From Gemmatimonadota bacterium (GTDB lineage Bacteria; Gemmatimonadota; Gemmatimonadetes; Longimicrobiales; Gaopeijiaceae), in assembly GCA_013002885.1 (NCBI GenBank), contig JABDLS010000139.1, positions 1 to 64,000 on the forward strand: a DNA stretch of 64,000 bases. Direction: 5' to 3'. Shown piece after piece: positions 54,529-63,868 of the stretch; position 1 is the first letter of the stretch, and every line of letters starts with the position of its first letter. The notes below the pieces were generated by a model. The model had not been told where the DNA came from. It was given only the letters and a program-made list of their open reading frames with translations, and did no database searches. The translations under genes and the position numbers were made by a program.

Positions 54529-56847
54529 TCATCCCACGGCGAGCTGCATCTGCAGCCCGTGGAGCTTGGCATAGACCCCGTCTGGTTCGGCCAGCAACTC
54601 CTCGTGGGTGCCCGATTCCACAAGCCTCCCCTCCTTCATCACGAACAGCCGCGACGCCTTGTGGAGCGTCGACAACCGGTGGGCGATGGCGAACACCGTC
54701 CGGCCGGCCACCAGGCGATCCATCGCCTCCTGGATGTTGCGCTCCGTCTCCGTATCCACGGCCGACGTCGCCTCGTCCAGAATCAGGATCCTCGGGTCGT
54801 GCAGGATCGCCCGGGCGATGGACACTCTCTGGCGCTCTCCTCCCGACAGGTTCTGGCCCCGCTCGCCCACGATCGTGTCGTAGCCCAGTGGCAATTTCAC
54901 GATGAAGTCGTGCGCGTTGGCGGCTTTCGCGGCCTCGATGACCCGCTCGGGCGTCGCTTCGGGATGTCCGTACCTGATGTTGTCCGTCACCGAACCATGA
55001 AAGAGGTACGGCTCCTGGAGCACGATCCCGATCTGCCGACGGAGGTGCCCTGTATCGAGCTCCCTGACGTCCACCCCGTCGATGGCTACGCGCCCCGCCG
55101 TGACGTCGTAGAAGCGCGCGATGAGGTTCGTGACCGTCGTCTTTCCACCTCCCGACGGCCCCACCAGCCCGATCATCTCCCCCGGCTTCACCGCGAACGA
55201 CACGCCCCGAAGGACCTGCCGCACGCCGTCGTAGCCGAAGCTCACGTCTTCGAACGCCACCTGCCCTTCGATCGGCTCCAACCGGACAGGATCCGGCCGG
55301 TCCACGATCTCGGGTTCGGTGTCGAGCACCTCGAACACACGGTGGGCAGACGTCGTCGCCCGCTGCACCGTCCGCGCGATCTGCCCGATGACCTCCATCG
55401 GCCCGATGAACATCGTCGTGTACAGCAGGAACGACACGAACGTCCCGGCCGACAAACTCGGCTCGGCATTCGGTTCGCCCAAAAGCCTTGGCATGGCGAA
55501 AGCCCACACGGCCACCGTCGTGGCATGCACGGCCAGCATCAGCACCGGCCAGAACGTGGTCCACGACTGATGGATCCGGTTGAACTCGTCCGTCACATCC
55601 ACGTTGCGCTCATTGAATCGTCCTGTCTCTCGCTCCTCCTGATTGAAGGCCTTCACCACCCGCATCCCCGGAATCGTGTCGGAAAGGATGTCCGTCACCC
55701 TCGACCACTTCCGCCAGGCGCGGATGAAGAAGCGGTTCATATGCTCGCCATGCTTGTAGATGGACCAGCAGAACAGGGGTACCGGCACGACCATGACCAG
55801 CCCCAGCTTCCAGTCCAGGCTCAGCAGCACGGCACTGAGTCCCATGAGCATCACCGCCGACAGCGAGGCGTCCACCACACCGAAGGCGAGGAAGTCCCAC
55901 AGCCGGTCGGTATCCGAGCTCACCCGCGTGATGAGACTTCCGGTCTTCTTCCGCGAGTAGAAACCCAGCGACAGGCGCTGGAGATGCTCGTACAGCTCCG
56001 TCCGCAGGTCCCGGGCGACCCACTCGCCGAGAATGGCCAGGTAGCGCAGCCGGATGAGGGCCGACGCTTGGCGCACCAGGTAGACCACGGCCATGGCCGC
56101 GACCATCAGCCAAGCAACGGTCGTGCCGTCTTCGACGGACATGACGCCGTCCTGGACCGGCCGCACCACCTCGTCGATGAGGTATCCGGCAAGCCACGGC
56201 GGAACGAGGCTCACCCCCGTGATGATCGTGGCCGCCACGAAGCCCAGTATCACCTGGCCCCGATACCGGCCCAGGTAGCTCAGCAGCCTCCAGAGCACGG
56301 CGCCCTGCTTGCCGGCCACCAACGCCTGAGCCTCTCTTATGGGAGCCGCGACACTGGCCGCGTAGGCATCGTCGGCATCGCCGGTGGGCACACTCCGCCC
56401 CTCCAGCTCCTGTTCGAGTACGAAGCGCACGTTCTCCACCGCTCGCCGCTGACGGTGCGTGTACCGCACCACGGCAAGCGCCGGTTCGTCCGGGACGCCC
56501 AGGAACGTCAGCGTGTTGCCCGACAGGCCCGGCGTCTCGCGGATGGCTTGGAGCCGCTCGCGGGGGAAGGTCTGCGCCTCCCACGTCTCATCGACCGAGT
56601 CGGACGCTCGAGGCGTGCCTCTCTGGGTCGGCCGACGCGCGATAGCTACCTGGCTCTCTCCCAGAGCCAACCATGCCTCGTCCAACCGCATGCCGGCGTC
56701 GAGATCGATGAGCGCATACAACTGGACCGGGCGGCCGCCCCAGGCACCCTCCACCGCCTCGCGGGCCGCAACCGGCATACGGGCCGGCTGGTCCGTGTAC
56801 CGCTCGACGATCCTGCGATCGATGGCGTTCTGTGTCTCTCTTTCCAT
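54529..56847 (-). CDS. ABC exporter with N-terminal domain, DUF1854 partner
   Basis: A 772-residue type IV (MsbA-like) exporter with fused domains. Residues 1-190 form an unusual soluble N-terminal part (LYALIDLDAGMRLDEAWLAL...). About 195-490 hold six membrane helices, and 510-772 are the nucleotide-binding domain. The latter has Walker A GLVGPSGGGKTTVTNL, Q-loop GIVLQEPYLFHG, signature NLSGGERQRVSIARAIL, Walker B RILILDEATSAVD and the H-loop in AIAHRLSTL. All are intact. Chosen start MERETQNAIDRRI at 56847. It exports lipid, peptide or drug-like substrates, and nothing here identifies which. Confidence 0.9.
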   Translation of the reverse strand: MERETQNAIDRRIVERYTDQPARMPVAAREAVEGAWGGRPVQLYALIDLDAGMRLDEAWLALGESQVAIARRPTQRGTPRASDSVDETWEAQTFPRERLQAIRETPGLSGNTLTFLGVPDEPALAVVRYTHRQRRAVENVRFVLEQELEGRSVPTGDADDAYAASVAAPIREAQALVAGKQGAVLWRLLSYLGRYRGQVILGFVAATIITGVSLVPPWLAGYLIDEVVRPVQDGVMSVEDGTTVAWLMVAAMAVVYLVRQASALIRLRYLAILGEWVARDLRTELYEHLQRLSLGFYSRKKTGSLITRVSSDTDRLWDFLAFGVVDASLSAVMLMGLSAVLLSLDWKLGLVMVVPVPLFCWSIYKHGEHMNRFFIRAWRKWSRVTDILSDTIPGMRVVKAFNQEERETGRFNERNVDVTDEFNRIHQSWTTFWPVLMLAVHATTVAVWAFAMPRLLGEPNAEPSLSAGTFVSFLLYTTMFIGPMEVIGQIARTVQRATTSAHRVFEVLDTEPEIVDRPDPVRLEPIEGQVAFEDVSFGYDGVRQVLRGVSFAVKPGEMIGLVGPSGGGKTTVTNLIARFYDVTAGRVAIDGVDVRELDTGHLRRQIGIVLQEPYLFHGSVTDNIRYGHPEATPERVIEAAKAANAHDFIVKLPLGYDTIVGERGQNLSGGERQRVSIARAILHDPRILILDEATSAVDTETERNIQEAMDRLVAGRTVFAIAHRLSTLHKASRLFVMKEGRLVESGTHEELLAEPDGVYAKLHGLQMQLAVG

Positions 56848-56893
56848 GATTCGTCTCGTTTGGTTCGGGCCCTCCGGCCCGATGCATGGGAAC

Positions 56894-56939
56894 AAAAAAA
56901 TCCGGGCTTCCCTGACCGCTTGGGGCGGCGGAAGACCGG
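56894..56939 (-). terminator. Intrinsic terminator within the ABC/DUF1854 leader
   Basis: On the minus strand a 10-bp stem with one mismatch (CCGGTCTTCC with GGAAGCCCGG, loop of 18 nt) is followed by T7. It lies 47 bp before the exporter ATG with no gene ending just upstream on this strand. It could be an attenuator in the leader or a terminator of an unseen transcript. Confidence 0.6.
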
Positions 56940-56986
56940 ATACTCTGCCTCTACTAGTTTTCTAGTTAGTTCAGGTATCAGCCTCC

Positions 56987-57005
56987 CGCCGATCAGAGAT
57001 CGGCG
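56987..57005. other. Perfect 8-bp hairpin upstream of the ABC leader
   Basis: CGCCGATC-AGA-GATCGGCG, a tight hairpin with a 3-nt loop, precedes on the minus strand a short ACTAG/CTAGT hairpin (about 56953-56967) and then the terminator. Together they could form a folded leader. The order hairpin, hairpin, terminator resembles a riboswitch arrangement, but I recognise no known aptamer. Confidence 0.45.
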
Positions 57006-57295
57006 CCTGGACCCACCGGCTCGCGAGGTACGACGCGCACGCACGCACCCGAACACGGTCCGCCATGAAGGCGACCGCGCCGAAGCCGGTTTCGTGTGTG
57101 AACAGTTGTCGCATCTCTCGGGTCCTCGAGAGTCGAATCGAAAGGGGACAGGGCACCCGTGCCGTCAGGATGCGCCTTCCCCGCGTTCCTGGTAGATACG
57201 TACGGGTCGGGCCTCGGTCAAGTTTCCGACGGATTTCGAGCTGCGGGGCACTACGTTGGAAGGACGAGTGCGAGAACGAACCCGGAGGAAGACGG

Positions 57296-58600
57296 ATGCG
57301 TCCGGCGAGCGAGGCACGGCCCTGGTTGGCACAGGAGTCCTGGTCCAACGGATCGGTCACCTCGGAGGGCCATAGGCAGCTTTTTGCGCACTGGTTCGGC
57401 GCCATCGTCTGGAATGCGATGGCCGTCCCCATCGTGCTCATCCTGGTCGGAGAGGGCGGGAGTGATCTCGTTCCCTTCCTGCGGTGGGTGCTGGCCGGCT
57501 TCGTCGCCCTGGGCGTGCTCATCCTCTTCAACGCCGTCGTCTACTCCGCACGTATCGCCCGCTTCCGGAACCTACGGCTCGAACTCGACCCCTTCCCCGG
57601 TTGCATCGGCGGCCATGTCGGCGGCGCCGTCGAGATCCCCGTTCGGCCAGACGACCAGACGCGCGTCCGAGCCACGCTCCACTGCATCCGTTCGTACATA
57701 CATGGAAGTGGCGAGAACCGGTCCCGGCGCGACGACGTCGTCTGGTCGGCGGAGGTGGCGCCCGAGGTGGCGCGCTCGGCGTCCGGGAGCCGACTCCGTT
57801 TCGGCTTCGACGTCCCCGACGTGGAGCAGCCGACCAGCGAGGAACGGGAGGGCGACCACCACTACTGGGCCATACACCTGGCCGCCGAGCTTCCGGGAGC
57901 CGACCTGGACCAGACGTTCGTGGTCCCCGTCTACCGGATCGATCCTCCTCTGGAGGCCTCTCACCCGTTCATCCCACCACCGGACGATCCGCGCGAGCTA
58001 TCCCGACACGGGATCGATGTCGAACCGACGGCCCGAGGCGTGCGAATCGTTTACCGCCGCGGCCGCTTCGGTGGGGCACCCTTCGGCCTGATCCCCTTCG
58101 GTGCCCTGTTCGTGGCCTCGGGTGGCTTCGTGTTCAGCCAGACCACCGGGGCCTTCGGACTCGGCATCGGCACGGCTTTCGGCGGCATCTTCCTGGTCGC
58201 GTTCAGCCTGGTGGGCCTGCTCCTGTTGGCGGTTGGGATCTCGATGCTCGTATCGTCCATGACCGTGGAGATCCAGGGCGGAATCGTCCGCTCGCGTCGC
58301 TCCTGGATCTTCTTCAGTTCGACCCAGGAGGTCCCGGTACGCGACCTCGAACGGATCGACGCCAAGGTCACCATGCAGTCGGGACAGGGGAGCGGCGCCA
58401 GGACCGGATACACCCTCCGAGGTACGACCCTGAACGGAGATCGCATACCCCTGGGGGACGGGATCCGCGGAGCCTACTTGGTCGACCGCGTCGCGGCGGT
58501 CTTGGAAGCGGCCACCGGCCTGCGGGTCGAATCGGGAGTCCGGAGGCGGCTCGGCGGACCGCCGGGGGAAAGCCTCGAGGCGAGTAGTCACGAGGAATGA
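57296..58600 (+). CDS. Unrecognised integral membrane protein, four predicted helices
   Basis: A 434-residue protein. Two helices near the N-terminus (about 34-52 and 60-78, WFGAIVWNAMAVPIVLILVG and LRWVLAGFVALGVLILFNAV) frame a soluble domain of about 165 residues. That domain has beta-like repeats and a His/Asp/Glu-rich patch (REGDHHYWAIHLAAELPGAD). Two further helices (about 260-305) follow, then a C-terminal soluble domain of about 125 residues. The start ATG 57296 follows GGAGGAAG. I cannot assign a family. The layout resembles DUF3592-like proteins only loosely. It is divergent from the ABC exporter and precedes the ADOP permease. Confidence 0.65.
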   Translation: MRPASEARPWLAQESWSNGSVTSEGHRQLFAHWFGAIVWNAMAVPIVLILVGEGGSDLVPFLRWVLAGFVALGVLILFNAVVYSARIARFRNLRLELDPFPGCIGGHVGGAVEIPVRPDDQTRVRATLHCIRSYIHGSGENRSRRDDVVWSAEVAPEVARSASGSRLRFGFDVPDVEQPTSEEREGDHHYWAIHLAAELPGADLDQTFVVPVYRIDPPLEASHPFIPPPDDPRELSRHGIDVEPTARGVRIVYRRGRFGGAPFGLIPFGALFVASGGFVFSQTTGAFGLGIGTAFGGIFLVAFSLVGLLLLAVGISMLVSSMTVEIQGGIVRSRRSWIFFSSTQEVPVRDLERIDAKVTMQSGQGSGARTGYTLRGTTLNGDRIPLGDGIRGAYLVDRVAAVLEAATGLRVESGVRRRLGGPPGESLEASSHEE

Positions 58601-58692
58601 GATCCGAAACCCCCGGCTGGCCACTCGACGTACTCGTCGTCGACCGATATCGTCTCTGACCTCGGCCGCGACCTACGAGTCAAGGAGGCTCC

Positions 58693-61119
58693 CTGCGGTA
58701 CGCGCTTCGCTCCCTCGCACGTTCGCCCGGATTCTCCGCGCTGGTAGTGCTGACGCTCGCACTGGGCATTGGAGCCAACACCGCCGTGTTCAGTGTGCTC
58801 CGAGGCGTGCTTCTTCGCCCGCTGCCGCACGACGACGGCGACCGGCTCATGTATGTCCGCCAGTCGGCGGAGCTTATCGGACTCGACAACGCATTGTTCA
58901 GCGTCCCCGAGATCGTCGACTACCGTGAGGCTTCGACGTCTCTCACGGGCTTTGCCGAGTTCTCCCAGATGCAGTTCAACATGCTCGGTGGCGAGCGCCC
59001 GGTGCAGGTTGAAGCAGGGATCGTCACTGGGAACTACTTCGAGGTGATGGGACTCGAAGCGGTCATCGGCCGCACCCTGACGCCTGACGACGACGGCCCC
59101 GAAGCCGACCCTGTCATGATGCTCACCTGGGACTACTGGCAGAACCAGTTCGGCGGCGATCCTGGCGTACTGGGCCAGGTGCTTCGAATGAACGGCCGGT
59201 CGGTGACTGTGGTGGGTGTTGCGGAGCCCGCGCCACCCTTCCCGGGCGACACCGACATCCTCGTGAACATGGTGACGAGCCCCCACCATCTGGACGCCAG
59301 CATGGTGCACGGCCGCTCCCACCGCATGACCGAGGTCTTCGCACGGCTGGCCCCGGGGGCAACGGTCGAGGGGGCCCAGGCCGAAGTCGATGCAATCGCC
59401 GCGCGGGTCCATGCGGACCACCGTGATGCGTACGATCCGGGGGCTGGCTATGAGCTGAGGGTCACTCCCCTGAGGGACGCGTTGACCGCCGAGGCTCGGC
59501 AGACGCTTTGGCTCCTCATGGCGATAGCCGCCCTCGTCCTTCTGACCGCGTGCGCCAACGTGGGTAACCTGGTGCTCGCCCGCTTCCTGGAGCGGGAGCG
59601 GGAAATCACCATGCGGTGGGCTCTCGGTGCAGGCCGTGCCCGACTGCGACGTCTCCTCCTCGGCGAGACCGCCATCCTCGCCGTGGCCGGTGCGGGCCTC
59701 GGCCTTGTCTTCGCATACGGCGGCCTCGACCTATTGGTGGGCTTCGCCCGTCGCTATACCGCCCGGGCCACCGAGATCCAAATCGACGGTACGGTCCTGG
59801 CCTTTACTCTCTTCGTCGCCACCGGATCGGCTTTGGCGTTCGCGTTTGCCCCGTCGTTGCGCTCCTCCGCCGGGGCGGGTCTCGCCCTCCTCCGGACCGG
59901 ATCCAAGGCGTCCAGCACCGGACAACGGCTCCAACGCGGCCTCATCGTGGCCCAGGTCGCAGCCGCCGTCACGGTGCTCACGGCAGGCGGTCTCCTTACC
60001 CGAACGCTTCTGGAGCTCAACGCCGTCGACACGGGCGTTCAGGTAGAGAACACCATCACCATGCAGGTGCCCGCCGATCAGGGCGGCGGCACCGCCATGG
60101 AGATCCTCCGCATGCAGGAAGGCATGCGCGATCGCATCGCCTCACTCCCCGGGGTGGAAGCCGTAGGCGTCGGGCTCAACGTGCCCCTCCGCCCCTCCGG
60201 CGTGCTCCTGGAAATCAAGGCCGAAGGCTACCCCGCCAGGCCCGGCACACCGCCGTTCCTCGCCGAGTACCGGACCGCCACGCCCCAGTACTTCGACGCC
60301 GCCGGCATGCACATCGTCGCCGGCCGTGGCATCGAGTCCACCGACGAGGCAGGAGGCGCTCCCGTGGCGGTCCTCAACGAAGCCCTCGCGGGTCGACTCT
60401 TCGGTGAGGACGATCCCCTGGGACAGCGCGTCGCGTGGACCGGAGACGTGCTCCAGTTCATCGGCATGGAAGGTGGTTGGATGAGGGTCGTCGGCGTGGT
60501 GAACAACACCAGCGACGACGGGCCCATGGAGGCGCCCCCGCCTGCCGTTTATCAGCCCCTTGCCCAGAACGAGATGGGCTACTTCCCGGGCGGCTTCGTG
60601 ATCCGGGCGAATGACGCGGCCTCCCTCGTACCCGACGCCGAACGCATCTTCATGGAGATGGCGCCCAACAGCCCCGTCGAGGACGTGGCCACTCTCCAAC
60701 AGATCCGCGACGAAACCATCGCCTCACAGCGACTCAACGCCTTCCTGGTGGGGGCCTTCGGACTCCTCGCACTCGTCATCGCCGCGGTCGGAATCGCCGG
60801 GGTGTTGGCGTTTCTCGTCACTCGCCGCACCACTGAGATCGGGATTCGAATGAGCCTTGGGGCCGCAAAGCGAGAGGTCGTGGGGATGGTGGTGGCCGAT
60901 GGTGGTCGCCTTCTCGCCGCCGGTGTCGGTGCCGGGTTGGTGGGCTCCCTCGTGGTAGCACGACTATTGGAAGGTCTCCTTTTCGGGATACCGCCCGTGG
61001 ACCCGGTGACCTTCGCGGTGGTTTCGGCACTCATGGTGGGTGTGGGGCTTGTGGCGTGCGCGGTGCCTGCCCGGCGGGCGGCCTCGGTCGACCCGTTGGT
61101 AGCGATGCGGGAGGAGTAG
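58693..61119 (+). CDS. ADOP/MacB-like FtsX-domain permease, probable CTG start
   Basis: An 808-residue permease. The N-terminal helix block reads RYALRSLARSPGFSALVVLT and continues LALGIGANTAVFSVLRGV, the known start of acidobacterial/gemmatimonad permeases of this family. Two MacB periplasmic domains alternate with FtsX blocks (LLTACANVGNLVLARFLERE, EITMRWALGAGRARLRRLLL, and EIGIRMSLGAAKREVVGMVV). GTG 58747 would delete the first helix. In frame upstream there is a stop at 58657 and then only CTG 58693, preceded by AAGGAGG 4 nt away. The ATPase partner is not present, so the system is probably encoded elsewhere or not energised by ABC. Confidence 0.88.
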   Translation: MRYALRSLARSPGFSALVVLTLALGIGANTAVFSVLRGVLLRPLPHDDGDRLMYVRQSAELIGLDNALFSVPEIVDYREASTSLTGFAEFSQMQFNMLGGERPVQVEAGIVTGNYFEVMGLEAVIGRTLTPDDDGPEADPVMMLTWDYWQNQFGGDPGVLGQVLRMNGRSVTVVGVAEPAPPFPGDTDILVNMVTSPHHLDASMVHGRSHRMTEVFARLAPGATVEGAQAEVDAIAARVHADHRDAYDPGAGYELRVTPLRDALTAEARQTLWLLMAIAALVLLTACANVGNLVLARFLEREREITMRWALGAGRARLRRLLLGETAILAVAGAGLGLVFAYGGLDLLVGFARRYTARATEIQIDGTVLAFTLFVATGSALAFAFAPSLRSSAGAGLALLRTGSKASSTGQRLQRGLIVAQVAAAVTVLTAGGLLTRTLLELNAVDTGVQVENTITMQVPADQGGGTAMEILRMQEGMRDRIASLPGVEAVGVGLNVPLRPSGVLLEIKAEGYPARPGTPPFLAEYRTATPQYFDAAGMHIVAGRGIESTDEAGGAPVAVLNEALAGRLFGEDDPLGQRVAWTGDVLQFIGMEGGWMRVVGVVNNTSDDGPMEAPPPAVYQPLAQNEMGYFPGGFVIRANDAASLVPDAERIFMEMAPNSPVEDVATLQQIRDETIASQRLNAFLVGAFGLLALVIAAVGIAGVLAFLVTRRTTEIGIRMSLGAAKREVVGMVVADGGRLLAAGVGAGLVGSLVVARLLEGLLFGIPPVDPVTFAVVSALMVGVGLVACAVPARRAASVDPLVAMREE

Positions 61120-61122
61120 CAC

Positions 61123-62094
61123 ATCAACTCCGCTGTCTGGCAGACCCTCCGTACCGCCGGCGGCTGCGCACTCGTTCTGCTGGGCGCCCTGGCTCTACTC
61201 GTCCTCCTACCCATCGTATACGACCCAGGTGTGCTCGCCGCTTTCACTGCCCTGGTGGGCGCCATCTTTGGCGGCCTTTGGTTCGCACCCCGGGTGATTG
61301 TGGCGCTGAAATGGCATCAGCCCATTCGGCTCATGTCCGAGCCCCCTCCCGCACACTGGGCCGCCATCGTGCGTGACCGCGTGCCCATCTCCAAGAAGCT
61401 TCGTTCAGAGGACTTCGAGCGCCTCCTCAAGCTGATCCAGGTCTTCCTGGCCAAGAAGAACATCGAAGGGGCCGGTGGCTTCGACGTGACGGAGGAGGCA
61501 GCGATCACCATCGCCGCCCAGGCATGCCTCCTCTTGATCTGGCGGAACACGGGAATGTACCCGGGCCTCAGGACGATCATCGTCTATCCCAGCGCCACGA
61601 TTCCGAAGATGCTCGACTCCAGCACGGGTGGCTTCGAGGAATCACTCTCCCCCATCGTCGGACAGTCCTGGGGTGCCGGGGTCGTGATCCTGTCTTGGGA
61701 CAGTGCCGACTTCGGCGCGTTCGATCCTCGGGACGGTAAGAACGTCGTCCTTCATGAGTTCGCGCACCAACTCGACCAGGAGACGGGTGAAGCCGACGGG
61801 ATGCCCGTGGGCCTACCTCTCTCGGCGGTGAAGCCTTGGGCCGAGGTGATGGAAAAGCACTTCCGACTACTGAGGGCAGCCGATCGGAAGGGCCGGAAGA
61901 CGGTGCTCGACGGGTACGGCGCCACGAACTACGCCGAGTTCTTCGCCGTGGCCACCGAGGCCTTCTTCGAGAAGCCTGAACGCTTGAGACACACGAAGCC
62001 GGACCTATACGGCTTGCTCACCGACTTCTACGGTGTGGACCCAGCCGATGGGATGCGAGGGATGGGGGATGGACTGGGTATGGAAGATGAGTGA
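61123..62094 (+). CDS. MtfA-like zinc peptidase with TM anchor, probable ATC start
   Basis: A 323-residue protein. The peptidase domain has zinc motif NVVLHEFAHQLDQETGEADG (HExxH) and a third ligand in NYAEFFAVATEAFFEKPE. E. coli MtfA (M90) binds Mlc and has peptidase activity. Family similarity is judged by the HEFAHQLD motif and the tail. GTG 61231 would lose the first helix. In frame after the ADOP stop (TAG 61117-61119), codons encode a TM helix (CALVLLGALALLVLLPIV) with no ATG, GTG or TTG. ATC 61123 has GGGAGGAG 6 nt upstream. The ADOP stop lies in the same frame. Confidence 0.82.
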   Translation: MNSAVWQTLRTAGGCALVLLGALALLVLLPIVYDPGVLAAFTALVGAIFGGLWFAPRVIVALKWHQPIRLMSEPPPAHWAAIVRDRVPISKKLRSEDFERLLKLIQVFLAKKNIEGAGGFDVTEEAAITIAAQACLLLIWRNTGMYPGLRTIIVYPSATIPKMLDSSTGGFEESLSPIVGQSWGAGVVILSWDSADFGAFDPRDGKNVVLHEFAHQLDQETGEADGMPVGLPLSAVKPWAEVMEKHFRLLRAADRKGRKTVLDGYGATNYAEFFAVATEAFFEKPERLRHTKPDLYGLLTDFYGVDPADGMRGMGDGLGMEDE

Positions 62095-62147
62095 TCGCTC
62101 CATCCAAAGGCGCACCCACTCGCAGGCGGGGCGCGAGGGGCAGCGTG

Positions 62148-62753
62148 TCATGGGGTCTCGGTGGGGCCCAGGGGTCCCGTCCTCCATCGCCATCCCACCC
62201 AGGCCGCCCCGCACAGCCAAAACACGATACCCAGGAACCCTCCCATGACCGGCCCCAACCCTGCGCCCGGGCCGGCCCCCCGGGTCTCGACGTCCGTCAG
62301 ACGCCCGCTGGCGTCGACGCGATAGCGGGTCCGGGTAAACGTCACGTCCCCCGACGAACGATGGACCACGACCCTCAATTCGGGAGCAGGGCTCTCGATC
62401 TCGAAACCGTACGCTTCGTAGGCCAGATCTCGTCCCGGCAGGGTGCGGGGCCAGCCTTCACGCCGGTCGTACGAGGCGAAGTCGGCGCGACAGCGCTCCA
62501 CGTCCGCTGGCGACAGCGCGAATCGGAGCGCGAGCGAGTCGCGATGCGGAAGGAGGTCCCGAAGAGTGAACGCCCGACACAGGGAACCACCGTCGAACTC
62601 CCACACCGCCATGACGGTGGCCATCCCCGACGGCTCGGCGGCGTCCTCAGAGCTGTACCCGCCGGTAAAGAACGATGCGACGAGGGCGCCGACGATCACG
62701 CATACGGGCAGGGCGGCGAGAATCAGAAGACCGCGGATGACGCCTCGCATCAT
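62148..62753 (-). CDS. Small membrane protein, unassigned
   Basis: A 201-residue protein with a TM helix at 5-26 (VIRGLLILAALPVCVIVGAL), a soluble middle of about 125 residues (DVERCRADFASYDRREG..., VHRSSGDVTFTRTRYRVD) and a second helix at about 168-190 (VMGGFLGIVFWLCGAAWVGW). No family is recognised. Its ATG overlaps the stop of the ornithine cyclodeaminase family gene by 4 bp, so it is translationally coupled. It converges with the MtfA-like gene, with 53 bp between their ends. Confidence 0.7.
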   Translation of the reverse strand: MMRGVIRGLLILAALPVCVIVGALVASFFTGGYSSEDAAEPSGMATVMAVWEFDGGSLCRAFTLRDLLPHRDSLALRFALSPADVERCRADFASYDRREGWPRTLPGRDLAYEAYGFEIESPAPELRVVVHRSSGDVTFTRTRYRVDASGRLTDVETRGAGPGAGLGPVMGGFLGIVFWLCGAAWVGWRWRTGPLGPTETP

Positions 62754-63748
62754 ACGACGGCGCGCTGCAGACCCAGCGCCTCTCGTACGATCTTCGCGAT
62801 CTGAATATCCTGAATAGCGACGCCGGTCAGGTCCGCCACCGTGATCTGATGGTCCCCGGCTCGACCCGGTGCGCTGTGGTCGATGACCTGCCCCAGTTCC
62901 ACGATCTGGTCCTCTTCGATGAGCCCGCCCTGCACCGCGTAGTGGCATTCGCCGTGATCGACGCACTGAGACCGGCTGTCCGCCACAACGACGTCCGCCC
63001 GCCTCAACAGCGCGGCATCCAGCTCCTGCTTGCCGTGGTCGTCCGAGCCCATGGCGGTGACGTGTGTGCCGAGTTGGACCAGGTCGGCATCGAACAGGGG
63101 CGCGCGGGCCGAAGTGGCCGTGACGATCAGATCGCACTGGGGCACCAGATTCTCGAGAGCCGCGGCGACGATCACCTCCAGCCCCCACTCCTGGATTCCG
63201 TCGTCGGCACGCATCTCCTCGACCATGACCGCCGCCTTGGCAGAATCGCGGCCCCAGACCAAGCATCGGGAGCAGTCCACGACGTGGCGTAGCATCTCGA
63301 GTTGCATACGCGCCTGAACACCCGTCCCGACGATTCCGATGCATTCGACGCTGTCGGGAGCGAGGTGCTTGGCAGCGACAGCACCGGCCGCGGCAGTCCG
63401 CATGTCGGTGAGCCAGCACCGATCGAGAAGCACGAGTTCCAGAGCTCCCGTCGTCTGACTGAAGACCAAGATCAGGCCGTCCCCCGCGGGGAGACCAAGC
63501 GATGGATTGTGATAGAAGCCCGAAGCGACCTTGAGCACGTACACGTCGTCACCCGGCACATATCCGTACTTGATGTGCACGTCGCCAGGCGGATCGTCGA
63601 AGTTCAAGAAGCCCACCGGGGGGACGGTGACCCTCCCCTGGGAGTACAGTACGAATCCTCGCTCTATGACCTCGATGAGTTCGAGAGGGTCGACCAGGGG
63701 CTCGATTTCGGAGAGCGGTAGAACGACGGGCTGGACCGGAGCAGACAT
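62750..63748 (-). CDS. Ornithine cyclodeaminase / mu-crystallin family protein
   Basis: A 332-residue NAD-binding protein. The chosen start at 63748 follows GAGGAG. The family block LTDMRTAAAGAVAAKHLA, dinucleotide loop GIVGTGVQARMQLEML, and VTATSARAPLFDADLVQLG with HVTAMGSDDHGKQELDA are present. Members include ornithine cyclodeaminase, alanine dehydrogenase and ketimine reductases, and which one cannot be read from the sequence. Note the Cys-rich QCVDHGECHYAVQGG segment near 265. It is followed, overlapping, by a small membrane protein gene. Confidence 0.88.
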   Translation of the reverse strand: MSAPVQPVVLPLSEIEPLVDPLELIEVIERGFVLYSQGRVTVPPVGFLNFDDPPGDVHIKYGYVPGDDVYVLKVASGFYHNPSLGLPAGDGLILVFSQTTGALELVLLDRCWLTDMRTAAAGAVAAKHLAPDSVECIGIVGTGVQARMQLEMLRHVVDCSRCLVWGRDSAKAAVMVEEMRADDGIQEWGLEVIVAAALENLVPQCDLIVTATSARAPLFDADLVQLGTHVTAMGSDDHGKQELDAALLRRADVVVADSRSQCVDHGECHYAVQGGLIEEDQIVELGQVIDHSAPGRAGDHQITVADLTGVAIQDIQIAKIVREALGLQRAVV

Positions 63749-63868
63749 CGAATCTCCTCGTGGGGAGTGGCAAGATCCACGGGGCGGCAGCCGGGCCGCA
63801 AGCAGATGCGCCGCAACAAGGGTACTTTTGGCCGCATCACCCAAGACCTGGAAGCGGGAGGCCCGCTG

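Noticed and set aside
54559-57195. 878-residue open frame on the plus strand opposite the ABC exporter
   Set aside because: The exporter frame carries all ABC motifs. The antisense frame is rich in Arg/His and has none.
57006-57295. Gene in the gap upstream of the 57296 membrane protein
   Set aside because: The frame is open but Arg-rich without family features, and the strong ribosome-binding site lies at 57285.
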